DNA from: Ciona savignyi
Taxonomy: Eukaryota; Chordata; Ascidiacea; Phlebobranchia; Cionidae
Assembly: GCA_000149265.1 (NCBI GenBank)
Contig: CH002827.1
Span: 2,578,484 to 2,642,483 of the forward strand
Direction: 5' to 3'
Length of the DNA stretch: 64,000 nt
Shown: positions 12,950 through 25,482 of the stretch, piece by piece
How positions within the stretch are numbered: position 1 is the first letter of the stretch
Layout of the letters: each line of letters begins with the position of its first letter
Notes under the pieces: generated by a model
What the model was told of the DNA's origin: nothing
What the model saw: only the letters and a program-made list of their open reading frames with translations
Database searches by the model: none
Made by a program: the position numbers and the translations under genes

Positions 12950-12955
12950 ATTAAA
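12950..12955 (+). promoter_or_regulatory. Possible polyadenylation signal ATTAAA
   Basis: ATTAAA variant 48 bp after the stop codon of the IRE1-like gene. It is the nearest polyadenylation-type hexamer to that stop that was seen; single short motif, so weak. Confidence 0.35.
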
Positions 12956-13364
12956 AATTTGCATCAATAACACTTGTGACTAATGAAGGAAAAAGCTGTT
13001 TTTTGAAAATGTGATTTTCGATTTTTTTTCGCCAAAAATGAAATCTTTTTAATTCTCTCTTTCTCAAAAATTCAACTTTTGTGTTTACTTTAACATCTCA
13101 CTTACTTGCGTATGTGGTGTGTAACAATGTGTAGTTCACTAACACGGTGTGTTAAAGTTGTTCGTCATTGTGTGATTCGCAACTATTACAACAATTCAAT
13201 CCATTGTCACTGTGTGTTTGTTTATAAAGAACATTATGTGTCCACTACCAAGAATAGGGAAGGTTAAAAAGTTCCATGAACTTTGATTGTTAAAGAACCA
13301 ATGCAGTAGATTGAAATTTAAGTGCAAGACCAGTATGAATGGAGCATGTTATATAATTTTATAA

Positions 13365-13657
13365 GGGATAGGATACGATCTTCATGTTTATCCCTGTTAA
13401 ATGGGAAAACCAAGGGGGTTAATACATGGGCAATCATCAGATCACCTCACGCCCATCGTTGGTTTACAGGAGCTATTGCAGTGTGTTGTATAATTAAGAC
13501 ATTCCTTCATTTTGGTAGAACCCATTAATTCGCTGGGTTCAGGCAATGTCCGTTAAGTGTCTTGCCCAATCACACAACCGACTAGCTAGTGATCAGTTTC
13601 GTACCTGCAACCTTTAGGCTGAAAGGCACCGCACTATACCACCAGACTAACGAGACC
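13365..13657 (-). repeat. SINE-like dispersed repeat (copy 2, near full length)
   Basis: Minus-strand reading starts with a tRNA-like head (GTTAGTCTGGTGGTATAGTG, then a B-box-like GGTACGAAAC). It runs through a body with GGCAAGACACTTAACGGACA and CCCAGCG...TAATGGGTTC and ends in AGGATAGGAT-type sequence. A head with RNA polymerase III box motifs and about 290 bp length fit a tRNA-derived SINE. Confidence 0.8.
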
Positions 13658-14199
13658 TGCTAGAACTAAATTTTTAGTTTATACTTTATCATACAGATAA
13701 ACAGAGGGTGGCGAGAGAGAATACTATTACTGTCCAAAATCGGAAACAATCATTATAATACCACTTGCACGCAGTCAGGTTTTCTGCTGGTTCTTTATGT
13801 TTTATTGTTTCCGAAATTTAATTCTTTGGCACACATAGATTGCTCAGTTACTCAAATAATGCAATTCATATACACAAACAAAGTTTATGTACTCAATATC
13901 ACAGTAAACCACACTTAAAAAATGATAGTTTGTTTAAATATTTCACAATTCGACATGTTTTATTGTTTCCACTATTTGACATAACGTTCTCAAGGATATA
14001 ATGGATCTAAAAAGTAGCAGCCAAGCCTTCCAGGTATCTCAAAAATTAAGGACTGGATTACATCGACCAAACACAGTGACCACGCGTACTGCCAAAGATA
14101 AGTCAATCAATGCATAAGCACATGCCTGCAGTCAGTTTGTGCTAACAGTCTGAGCTGTTTCAGTGTTTGGTCACGGCATGTTGTTTTACTGTCTCTGCA

Positions 14200-17100
14200 T
14201 CAGTTCATCAACCTCAGCACGACTTTCTCACTTGAACCAGCTTTCTTCAGTTGAATACCTTGCCTTATATGGACATGCCATTTCATGTACGCGATTGCTA
14301 CGTTTGTCATTATGAATATCTGTGGAAAGAGATGAAATACAGTTTGAGTTTGGTATTTGAGTTTGTAAACCATTAATATAAAGTGTACACTGTGCAATGC
14401 TAGGATAAGTATAGGAAAATAACAAACTATTAAGGATTACTTTAAATACACCACTTATTTAAATGCTTTTGGGTTGGACCAATGTCCTGTTAAGTGTTAT
14501 CAATACATATGTTTACATCGTGGGGTTGGGGGTGTTGTGTTATAACACAGGCACTTATTATATTACCATGTGCCTAAAGTCAAATTATTATTACACTGTG
14601 TTGAATAGGATACACATTGGTATATTCTTTTTTAACCTATTTAACCAGTGGTTCCCAACTTTTTTTATTCCTTTAGACCAGACAACTTATAATTTGACAG
14701 CATGTTAAGGAGTTGACATAGATTGTTTTATGTATCCTAGTTGTTACTAGCTGATCATATAATGATTAGCATGAAAGAAGCGGACTAATGACTTGCCTAC
14801 TTCTCATCACTATAACATTGATCCACAATACAGAACCATGCATGGCCAGAGGGTTGGAGACCACTGCACTAAACCACTGAGAATTATGAACTAGATGATG
14901 GACATGTGTGATTGACACAAGCTGGTGAAGCACACCAAACATCTTTTTACCTATCACCAGTCTCACTACTACTTAAACAGAGATTATTCATGTTTAAATT
15001 ACAAAGGACTATTGTTCAAATAGGCATGTCCACCGTACATTATCTCATTGAAATGAGCAGTAAAAAATTGTAGTTACACCCTATATATAAATGGAATCAT
15101 ATGAACATACCTGGGATGCAGTATAGGCCAGCGTAGCAGCAAAATAGAAGTTAGCGTTGGCTGAGTGAGCTACAATCCACATGTACCACATGACAGGGCA
15201 TAGCAGGGTGGTCGTCAGTAACATGACTCCCACAATAAGTGGATAACGTAAGTCTGAAGATAATTCGGGGGTTTGAAGGTAAATATTTATGTTTTAATAC
15301 GGGTAATCATGCTTGTAATATATTACGTTACTTGTTGAAGCCATTTCAGTATAGTCAGTATTTTTAGGTTTGAATGCATGTTACTCCTATCATGGGAAAC
15401 AATCACATCAGTACCTTGTACAATGACTTATCAGTACCTTGTACAATGAATCCACAGCCACAAGAGCTAATTTATTGTATTAATAGCTGAATTACCAGAC
15501 ACAGATTAAAAGTGTTTTTTAAAAACTGGTACTAAGACATCATAATTCACCCAACTAACTTTCCTATCCCAAAACAAGTATTTCCCCGAACTTCAATCCT
15601 GGTTATGACTCACAATTGAATGTATGTGACCACAATGGAAGCATAGAAATCCACAATGAAGCGTCTCCTACGCTGGGGTACGATTTGAACATAGAAATCA
15701 CACAAACTAACAGGAACATAAGTTGAATGGGATGCGATCTGTGAGGAAGGTTTTAATGGTGTGGTTGAATATGTCTGACCACTTGGGGCTTTTTAGGGGT
15801 TAAAATTTTAATAAACTCCAGCTTTTTGTAGTTTTTGCTTGCGGACCACAGCAGTGTTTTAATTACTCCAATCAATGAATTTAATTAAGTTCCAATGGCT
15901 ACATGATGCAATTCAAAAAACTTGGTTGACTGGATTCCACTTGAAGTTACGTGGATTGGTTTTCTTGAACAGTGACCTAACAATAGTCTACCCAGTATAC
16001 CTTATCAAAATCAAATCTTGTGCGTGACAGCTTATACACAGAATGTTATTGAAATTGTAAACAGGTAATAGTTTCTACAGGGTGGGGTTTAAGAATTAAG
16101 GTGATAATATAGCAGGTTGTATACCTCATAGTTGTATTTTGACGATGGTTGTTGTGCTGTACGTGGCTGAATTACAAATAAATTACAGAGGAAAATAAGT
16201 CAACTTGCCTCAGCTTAATTGTGAGAGGAACACAGTAGAACAATCCATTGAGTTGAAACACAAATAGGAAGAAAGTTTGAAAATGGTTGAAGATCTCGGT
16301 GAAGAAATACCAGAACACCCCGACGTTTGGTGTCTGATCGGGCACCATTAAGCTGTGACAGAATGGTGTTTTTTAACATGGTGGTGATTTTTGGATCTTT
16401 TAAGAAACCATCACAGATCAATATAAATAATATGTTACTGCTAAATTAAAATGCATTGTTTTAATTCTTTGGTTGGAAAATAAATTTATATTTTTTCATA
16501 TGGGGAACCTAAAGGCCACTGAAAGACTTTTTGAACAAGATTTGCAGAAAAAAAAGTTGGCAAGAACTGATGCAATTTACTACATATATATTTTAAGCAT
16601 TTCAATAAAAGTAACCGTTGTAATCAGACAGGGTTTATGAAATATGAATTCAGCGACCATTTGGATACATACCAATGCAATATTATTACTTTCCAGCATA
16701 CACTTATTATATATAATATTTACATTTGAATTTTTCTAAAATCCCCCCAAAAAAATCCAAAAAACTCGTCCAAAAAACTCAAAAAAAGTCCAAAAAATTA
16801 TATTCACAAAATTCAGAAAATTATATTCACAAAATACAGAAAATTATATTTACAAAATACATCACACAGTGACATACATGAACTTGTAATGTGCAAATAT
16901 GGAATCCAATGATCCTTCCTGGAGATATGAAACTCCGAATAAAACAACCATCCACATTGTAAAACAAACCAAAGTCTTGATCAAAGCTCCAGATGTTTCC
17001 TGCAAACATAAAGAAAAGTTGATTCATATTATACATTGGGATTAAATGCGAAATAATTAATGTCAGCAATGTCGTTTTAACTAAATAGCCTATATATTAC

Positions 17101-20100
17101 ACGCACGCTTTAAAGAATAAGTCAGAATATAGTCAACTGAAAAAGCTACACATATAACCATATGTGAACAGTTTTTCTTTACAGTGTATTGCATAGGATG
17201 GGGACACTGATTTCTAAGATTATGTTCAACCCAATAAACCAGTAAATCAAGAAACATACTATATGTGCCTTGCGTTACAACAAAACTAGCTATTGGCTTG
17301 TTTTGATGCAGAAACCTTTAGTTTAATGGTTCTACTAAAACAATAATTGATGGTTCTACACAGCTACTTAACGACTAACCTTTGAATTTAACGACGTTTG
17401 ATAAGACTGTTTTAAAACCATGTAAAACACCATGTTACAGGCTACAACAGTATGAAGCACCAACCTTATACTTGTGCATGCACAGCACAGCCACTGTGAT
17501 GAGTTGGATCGGATAGAAAGTCTCATAAGTTGCAAGCGCAAGGAACAAGGTGGTAGTGAGGATGTTGCCTGGAGGGAACTTATTGGTCAATCCTATATTA
17601 ACATAATGTGTGGGGTAGAGATTAACCACAATAAGTGAGGCCAATTCAAGGAGCAAGGTTAGCCCACAAAAGCGTGAATATAAGAGGGAAATAAGTATAG
17701 CCAAAAGCCCAGAAATAAAGTTCTGCATGTGATTAAAATCCATTTTTACCCTGACAACCGTTACTTTTAAACCGTTACAAACACACACTCATCATCGAAT
17801 ATCAGTTAAAGTACTTTTTCCACAATGTGCTTACCTGCCACAAGCTGTGAGGTAAACAATGCAATGAACAGATTGTTGAACGCGACTGATGATTTGGAGA
17901 CGCAGGTGACTATGGTGAAAGGGTTCAATATGTATCTGTGGATTGTTCCGCTTATGTCCATGTACACTGTGGCTAATTAAGATGATAGTGTTCACTATCA
18001 GTACAATATGGAAAGTCTTCTCATAAACAGTTAAGCTCGGCAAAACTGCATTGCACAATCACAATTATTCATAATATGTTTGTGTTGTACATTTGTCCCA
18101 TCCTTTTTGACCAGTTTTGTGTTCTAGATTTGTCCATCCAAAATTTTGGCCCTGATACAAAATTTACATTATGCACAATTAGGGATGTTTTTACACGATT
18201 GTGTCCATTTAAAAAAAACATCTAGGTTTACTCATAGAAATACTATAATGCATATTGAATACTTACAGTGTTGCAATTAGCACGGGGACGTTATTAACAT
18301 GATAATTCTTTAACAAGATAGAATCAACTCCTTTTGCCAACATTTCTTTGTGGCTGTTCTGATCTTCGAGCTAAATTTGCAGGAAATAATTTTTTTAATT
18401 TAGATGAACGGCCAAAAAAGGGAGGTGGTACTGGAAAGGGAAAAGGTTAGCTAACCCAATTACATTTAAATACATATTAACAAAATTAGAACCTGATAAA
18501 AAGTTTGCAGTAACCAACTAAATTATAAAACTACAGCAGATTGCTTAAAATCCTAATTAAGAAAAACATACTAAATGGCTGAGGCAACCAAACTGCTAAA
18601 ATGGCGGAGGCAACCGAACTTACCAAGATAAATTGTATAAACACCCAAAAATTAAAATACCTCTTTCCTCAAAAATGTCTTTGCAAAATTGTAAAGAGCT
18701 AAAGTGGCCACCACATCACAGACCTGTAGAGGGAAGTTAAACTTATTGCACGGTAATGAAAATTAATTAAATAAATTACATTTTTTTAAATAAAAATGCA
18801 TGAACACCAGTCAAAAACACTTAATTACAATTATCACTGCATTTATTCCAGTAAAAAAAACAATCTGAGAAATTAACCAAACACGCCAGAAATATGTAGA
18901 TATAATTTTAAATTATATTTTAATGAAAAGAGTGTTCTGGACCAGCAAGTTAGCTTTTATGGTAGTGCATCACAACACATCCCCGAAGGGTTATGGAAAC
19001 GAAACCAGCTGTTTGCTAATGTCGGTTATGTAATCAAGCAAGGAACTTAACATAAGTTGTAGTGATCCGGTAGAGTTTTAACCATAATATATATATTTAT
19101 ATATATATATATATTTATATATATATAAACAGAATTCGTTGGTCTCAAAAAATTACCCACGTTGTATCACCTCTTGGGATGTACAGCAATAGTATCCTAT
19201 CTATCCAGACAACTTTTAATTTGGATTAGAAATTGATATAAAACCACTCACAATAAAAATGAACGGTATCACGAGTGGATACATCGTGTGGAGATGAAGG
19301 AGCAAAGATGACAACAAAGTGCTCTGGTGGAAAGTACATTGTTAAAAAGTGTGAGTTTCTGGTAGGTGGGGAAACTCTTTGTTCTCAGTTAAAAATGAGG
19401 ATGTCCTATAAGAATTTATGTACAGTTGGCTATTAAAGATTGTCCATGGTTATCAGTTAAAATAGCAAAAAAATAAGAACTTCCAAAGTTGAATTTTTCA
19501 TATAAAATCATTTTTCCAGGGTCAATAATGGAAAAACTCAAGACAGTCAACTATCTATTGAGAGTTGAGACTATAGCAGACTGCATATGCACAAAACAGA
19601 TACATGAAATAAGAAACAACAAACCCCGTGATAAGAGTCTCCTTCGTGAACATTATTTGAATATTTAGAGATCGTGAAGCCTTCAATCACTGCAATATAA
19701 TGTAGACTTGATTAACAAGTTTTGCTTTATCGTCATTGGCTATGCTAAAATTTTTGGGGGTAAGAACTGTGATTGGATGATTTAGTTATATTTATTCATG
19801 ATTTAAAAGTTATCCTTTATCAATTATGGGCAATCTAAGATAATTTGAACAAACCTTCATACACCTTAGACTACAACGATCACTACAGGCTATAATGCCA
19901 ATACAAGCACAACCCTTGAGTTTAATGAATATATGAAGCACTGACATACAACCAGACTAGGGCACTCTTGCTGACATTAAAAATCAAGCCATAGTAATTA
20001 TTGCACGTTTAGAGATTGATAAATACTTTATTAGTTTAATTAAATTTCAAAAAAAATGGTGCAAATTTTTTGAATGGCAATATTCCAGTAACTGGAGTCA

Positions 20101-20298
20101 AACAACTTATTCAATTTTCTTTTAATTTGCCAGTAAACAGAATACAATTCAAAAATCTAAAATCTTACGTCTGTTCCAGGACGTCTGTGGAGTTGAAATT
20201 TCTGGTCTTTTTGATATCCACGTTGTTAAGTCTTTTAACTGCAACAACCAAGCTCTCAGTAGCACGCCGCATGATAAAACAAATAACAATTTCGACAT
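14200..20298 (-). CDS. PIGU: PIG-U, GPI transamidase complex subunit (complete, 430 aa)
   Basis: Twelve exons on the minus strand: 20298-20169, 19689-19625, 19323-19252, 18723-18661, 18370-18267, 17935-17835, 17568-17465, 16999-16878, 16352-16209, 15738-15614, 15253-15111, 14319-14200. They join without a phase conflict into 431 codons; human PIG-U is 435 aa. Diagnostic blocks are [14 protein letters not shown] near the N-terminus, [62 protein letters not shown] and [19 protein letters not shown]. Start [14 protein letters not shown] is hydrophobic, and many membrane helices follow. PIG-U is a multi-pass ER membrane protein of the complex that attaches GPI anchors to proteins and helps recognise the anchor. 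Intron 16208-15739 uses a GC donor. An AG acceptor 13 bp above the ATG could be a spliced-leader site. Confidence 0.94.
14646..14866. mobile_element. hAT-type miniature element, 221 bp
   Basis: Ends are CAGTGGTTCCCAACT and (inverted) CAGTGGTCTCCAACC, the terminal motif common in hAT miniature elements. Flanking 8-mers TATTTAAC and CACTAAAC match at five positions, so the target duplication is only suggestive. It lies in the last intron of PIG-U and has no coding capacity. Confidence 0.6.
15406..15449. repeat. Short direct duplication
   Basis: The 20-mer ATCAGTACCTTGTACAATGA occurs twice, separated by a few bases, in a PIG-U intron. Looks like a local slippage duplication. Confidence 0.8.
16740..16860. 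repeat. A-rich low-complexity tract with 23-bp tandem units
   Basis: An A/C-rich stretch of TCCAAAAAACTC-type units is followed by about three copies of an ATTATATTCACAAAATACAGAAA unit. It lies in the PIG-U intron just downstream of exon 16999-16878. Confidence 0.8.
18571..18622. repeat. Short direct repeat in PIG-U intron
   Basis: Two adjacent copies of a CTAAAATGGC(G/T)GAGGCAACC unit, period about 27 bp. Confidence 0.7.
19087..19130. repeat. AT microsatellite
   Basis: Run of TA dinucleotides interrupted by TTTATA, in a PIG-U intron. Confidence 0.95.
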
Positions 20299-20310
20299 TT
20301 TATCTATGCG

Positions 20311-20312
20311 CT
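20311..20312 (-). promoter_or_regulatory. Candidate spliced-leader acceptor of PIG-U
   Basis: On the minus strand an AG preceded by a TTTGAATTTGAATAT stretch lies 12 nt before the PIG-U ATG. Ciona trans-splices a short leader onto many mRNAs at such sites. An ordinary cis-spliced 5' untranslated exon is the alternative. Confidence 0.35.
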
Positions 20313-20479
20313 ATATTCAAATTCAAACAGGTATTGATACGGATAATGAGGTTCAACGATAACTTTCTGAAAACGATGAATCAAAATTTTAAAAGTACAG
20401 TATCTGGAAAAGTAGGGAGATCCCCAGTTTGAACTTTTCCAGTGTGGTTCAAAGAAACATTTTTTATTTTTTATTTTTA

Positions 20480-20606
20480 TGTTTTCTCATGCGGTCGTGT
20501 GGCCGAATTGTTTAGGCGACCGATACGTATACATTTTCAATAAATTGCGATAAACATGCAATAGCTCTGGTAACCCGCAGGTAGGAGAAAGGTAGTCTGA
20601 CGGTTA
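20480..20606 (+). repeat. Composite SINE fragment with tRNA Ser/Leu-like head
   Basis: Begins GGTCGTGTGGCCGAATTGTT then TAGGCGACC, like the 5' half of a tRNA-Ser or tRNA-Leu gene. It then jumps to the body of the window's SINE family (GCAATAGCTCTGGTAACCCG). Its head differs from that of the other copies, and it abuts the near-complete copy starting at 20608. Confidence 0.55.
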
Positions 20607-20607
20607 C

Positions 20608-20900
20608 GTCCGGCCGGTTGGTCTAGTACTCTAGTGGTTAAGTGCGTCGCCTTTCAATCGAAAGGTTGCAGGTGCGAAACTGGTCGCTAGCTAGTCGGTT
20701 GTGTCCTTGGGCAAGGCACTTTACGGACATTGCCTGAACCCAGCGGCTTAATGGGTTCCACCAAATTGAAGGAATATGTCTATCATATACAACACACTGC
20801 AATAGCTCCGGTAACCCGACGATGGGCGCGGGGTGATCTGACGATTGCCCGTGTGATAACCCCCTTGGTTTTCCCATTCATGAATATCCTATTCTATCCT
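20608..20900 (+). repeat. SINE-like dispersed repeat (copy 3, near full length)
   Basis: Plus-strand copy. The head GGTCTAGTACTCTAGTGGTT and a GGTGCGAAACTGG B-box-like segment are followed by the shared body and the terminal ATCCTATTCTATCC. Same organisation as copies at 13365 and 42135 in the opposite orientation. Confidence 0.85.
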
Positions 20901-23900
20901 ACTCGTATATGAAGGCTTCTTTGCATATTCGCGAGCTAATTTAACGATTGCCGTGTGATAACGTCCCTTTAACATAAACACCGTACTCTAACCTATAAAA
21001 ACACGGTGATAAAACATGAATATCCTATATAATCAGCGCTCCAAACCAAAAACCACACTAATCCGAAACCTAACATACGCCGCTTCCAGATGTAAATAAA
21101 TATATATAGCCTACACCCGGTTACTTAACAGAAAATCACAATTACTGACAAGGGGCTCTATCACAAGTCACATTCTATCGGCATAAATATTTTTAATAGT
21201 GTAACGGTAACAGTAACACATACAATCGATAAATTTCTTCGCTAGCTTGGGTATAGTTGGGCCAATTATTGCAGTGAGTTGAATAGGTACAATGAAAATA
21301 TCTATGCAGTTCTGTTTCGTTAATTACAAGTTAAAGTATTGAACCATTGGGTAGCCAATTTTGGTTATGCAACGTATGCAAAGTTACCAGCAGGTTTTGA
21401 ACCCACCATCTTGTCCTGGTAAGTAAATAACGGGATTCAGTAATGCCAAGATACGTACCCATTTGGGGCCAAACCATACCTGAAAGTAAAATTTAGTGAA
21501 ACTACAAAAACAAAACAACTTTTAAAACTCGTTTCCAATTAGCAGTTAGCACCCAAAAACCAGTTGCGTAGCGTATTGTTATTGACATAAACAACCTTAA
21601 TATTTTAAACTAATTCCATTCACCATCTGCCCATGGGATTTCGCTGTCTAGCGGATTATATCAATAATTCAGTAGACGGCGTAAAAAGTAAGACGCGAAA
21701 AACCAAGGTAAAATCTCAGGACGTGGCAAAACTCAATTTGACTACAAGCAATGAAAGGGTGGAGTGGCGACTAACGTATTAAGGGAAGTTAGACTTAGGT
21801 GTTGGATGTTTGTTCAGGAGTAAAAATAACGCTTACGTTTGTTGACTAGTTTTTTGTTATCTAAACCCCTAATATAGACTAAAACGGACAGGCGGTAAAT
21901 TAAAGTGCAAAATGCAATTATGGAGGAGATAAGTAACGATTTAAAAATTAGTTTAAAGTTACATTGCAATAAATACAAAACCATTTACTTGCATTGAGCG
22001 ATTATGTTGTTATAGTTAATGAGCACTTACCTCTCCCTCACTCGCACGATGTAATAGACTTCGTTATAGACAGCTTTCTAAATCAAACTTTTTCAATTAG
22101 TTGAGGAAAGTATAATTAATCAGTGACCGACTTTCTGCAAAACTCAACAGACGGTTGCCATAGCAAGGTAATAGTTTATTGCGGTATGTGGTAGACGCTG
22201 CGGAAATGCATCACGAATGATTTTTGCCACGAACATTTTGTCTAAACATGCACGCAGTGGGCAAATCATCGCAGAAAGGCATGAGTATTAAAATAACAAG
22301 TCATAAATATTCTACCGCAAAATAAGTTTCTTTCAAACTATAAATCAAATCAATAGCAAAAACATAGCTATGCGTTAAATTTTGTTGTCTTTCTAATCGC
22401 TGGTGCTTGATATTTATTCGAACAAAAGCGCACAAACAGCACTCAGCTAGTCTGAAGTACTACCATAGAATTATTCGAAGCATTCAAACCAGTTCAGTTT
22501 GCGTGTCTGTGCCGCGAGTCAAAACATTTTGATTTGGATCTAATAAAAAAGCACGAGGCAGTGGATAATAAGTTTGTAAAGAGATACCGAAAAAGAAAGT
22601 CAATGCTAAGCGATCTTTCTGTACTATTACTTCAGCTTTATACCATCAGGTCAAACAAGTTTTAGTTTGGAAATACAGAACAGGTGAAACAAGGTTCGTC
22701 TGGCCTTTAAAATGCCAGGATAATTAACATAACACAAATCGAAATCAAACCAGCATATTTTCCTAAATCGAGTAACGTTTTACTATATTTAAGCCAGCGC
22801 CAAGACGGTGGTCGTTCATCAAGCGATTTCCTGCCCGAAAAAGGCGAATTGGCTGTGTCGAGCCGGCAAGGGACGTGCCTATGAACAGCTACCAGCTTGT
22901 ACGTGCTGTGTTGGTATATTGCGTCGCATCAACCGATTTGTAATGCTAAGGGGTTAATTGTTTGTAAAGATACAATAGTTGTACATGTGCGGGCAAGCCG
23001 CCAGGTGGTAAAAGGTGGGTTTAATATACGGGTAATGCGAATACGCGGATATCAAGGTTATACAAATGGAATCATGACTTGAAAATGTGATGTAAAAGGT
23101 TGTAGAAACCAAAGTTAATTTTGTTGTGTACGTGAATGCCAACATTAGCTATCGAGGCTGTAGAAACAAGTCCATGCTGAACGGACGTACGTTTATTTAA
23201 GTATCAACGATCAAGTATAGACATGCACTAATTGCCAAAATGAATTTTTAATTGGTCAGACGTACTAACTGAATTAGATAGCGTTGTTAGTACGTGCAGC
23301 ATTAGTAATGGTTTTCGTTCGCATCAGCTTTTCTCATTTTCGTTTGTTACGTGTAAACGATGCGGGAAATGACGTGATAATGAACACTTCCTGTAAACAA
23401 AGCATGCATTTCGGTTCCTGGCCCAGCAAAAAATTATTCGGCAGAATAGTTAAATACATGCGCACATTTTTGTCGGGTATTAGATTTCACACACTATATA
23501 GCATCGTAAATCATACATAGCACACTCTGCCTAGCCATGCCCGGTTTTAACGCTAGTTTCAGACTGTAGAATGTTGCCTAAATTAATATTCTTATGCCGG
23601 GTAGTTCATGAGCGAATGAGTCTTTTGCAAGGAAACGCATATAGTTATTTGGTGTACAATTAGATATTTACAGATTATCTTTTACCTTGTTGACATTGTG
23701 TCAATTTAAATGAGAGAAACACGTGTTAGATTTCTAAACACTACTTTATATCGGAGATAGTATTATTACAGTCGTTCCATTCAGACTTACAATTAATCGA
23801 AATAACCTGGTCTATTTAACAATACAATCTCTCATAGGTTTATTTTCGTATCAATACTGTTTATTGTTTTCACAACAGCCTCTTCCCGTTTTCTATATTT

Positions 23901-24374
23901 AGTTTGTTAAACATAAAAGACGGTAAAACTATGGTAATAATAAGCTCAAGATTAATGATATTGTCCAATACAAATCGAGACGAACGAAATCCTCAGGGAG
24001 TTCATTGTAACTTTGGGGAGTTTGGCTCAAGTGAAATCCACGGCAGTACAGAAGCGGGAAACCGTCGCTTTGAGTTCCTTCGACTGAATCACCTTACTGG
24101 TTTTGTTTGGAGCTGGACGTTGTAACAGAGTGTGCGGTTTGTAAAGGAAGCGCGTTTTAGCAAGCGATTTCAACCTAGATATAGCCGGTGAATAGTCCCA
24201 ATCTATGTGTATAAGAACCGCTTAGGAAAAGCCAAGCTGTCAATGTGAGCTCGAGTCGAAATGTTCCTGGTTCTGGTATCACTGATACCTCGTAAGCGCG
24301 TTAATTAATGGAAAACGAGTTAGCCGTTCCCACGAAAAAATATGTTTTGAATGAGTGGAACAAACCGTACTCAA

Positions 24375-24397
24375 TGACGTCAGTGTCGTTACGTCAT
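24375..24397. promoter_or_regulatory. Candidate CRE/bZIP site pair
   Basis: A perfect palindromic TGACGTCA at 24375-24382 is followed seven bases later by TTACGTCAT at 24389-24397. CRE-type sites are used by CREB/ATF proteins and are known in Ciona muscle and epidermal enhancers. Position is 1.1 kb upstream of the fascin start and 4 kb from PIG-U. Motif evidence only. Confidence 0.35.
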
Positions 24398-25300
24398 AGT
24401 ACGTTGGCAAACTTGTCGATAGTTGAAATCAAGAAGCGCAAAACACATGAAAGCGATCTGTTACACGGTCGTATACGTACAACATTCATTTACTGATAAG
24501 TCCGCATGGGAAATGAGATAAGAAATGCTTCGAGTACATTGGGAGGAAATTGACGTTATTGGATAATCGCTTGACGCATGTTTATCTATACTCCTCGTTT
24601 CCACAGGTTGAATGATACATAATAGTAACAAACTTGTCTGACATTAGTTATCCAGCATTTATTCCGCATTTCAACGGAATTCACGATCGTCTAACGTCTT
24701 TATAAAAATCTTCATACAGGCATTACGAAACCTGCTCAACTGCGCCTATTTTTCAGCTTATAAATTCTAATTTATGACACAATCTGTTTTTTTACTAGAC
24801 CGTATACACTCGATAAAAACGATCGGTTTTTACGGAAAATCGGTTTTATGATAACTATTAAATAAAATTGCCATGTATCGTTTAAGTATATATTTGTTTT
24901 ATCGAGTCAACAGGAAACGGTCTTTAAATAGCTCAAATTGTAGGTTTACGGATGGAAATCTTAACGGCCTACATTAATTGTATTTATAATAGAGACAATG
25001 GCGGATATTGAGCCAAGATAATAAGTAACCATTTTTGCGGGTATCACGTTGAATACACAGTTCAGTCTATACGGGGTTGTGTAGTAGCCTTACTGATACG
25101 TTTTAACGCGACAGCGAATATATGAAATACAAGCTAATTTTAATCCAGGCGTGCATTTAGAGAGATGGCTTTATGTATTTTTTTATAAACACTCATATGT
25201 GTGCGACTATGCGGAAGTCTGATGGCTGAGATGCTGAGAAGAGAGGTGTGAACAGAAATAAATTTTCAAGCGCGTTTAGCAGGAAGCTGGTTAAGTCAGC

Positions 25301-25308
25301 TATATATA
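25301..25308 (+). promoter_or_regulatory. TATA-like box upstream of fascin
   Basis: TATATATA 175 bp before the fascin start codon, with an AT-rich leader between them. Position would allow a 5' untranslated region of about 145 bp. AT-rich background makes chance occurrence likely. Confidence 0.3.
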
Positions 25309-25482
25309 CCGAAAGAGGTGTTGCAAATTTTTATATTAATTTTTTAGAGTTGTTAATAACTGTTAGATATTCAATGTGTCTTGTGCACCGTTAACTTAAA
25401 TTAAATCCTGTATCTAAACAAATCCTTCTCCACCGTTCAGATTTTTATTTGTTTTATTAAGTTTTTAAATCAATTTCAAACG

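Larger units (their letters stand above)
12903..14199. other. Convergent intergenic region
   Basis: Lies between the stop of the plus-strand IRE1-like gene and the stop of minus-strand PIG-U. It holds both 3' untranslated regions, SINE copy 13365-13657 and a TTTATT (AATAAA on the minus strand) at 13959-13964 that could end PIG-U. No coding exon was recognised. Confidence 0.7.
20299..25482. other. Divergent intergenic region PIG-U / fascin
   Basis: About 5.2 kb between two divergently read start codons. It contains SINE sequence at 20480-20900, a CRE-like pair at 24375-24397 and a TATA-like box at 25301. Scattered open frames of 60-80 codons lack splice context or family resemblance, so no gene is called. 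It is the likely place for promoters and enhancers of both genes. Confidence 0.6.

Noticed and set aside
20070..20432. 120-codon plus-strand open frame
   Set aside because: It is the antisense shadow of PIG-U exon 1 (20298-20169), which matches the family N-terminus and joins the next exon in phase.
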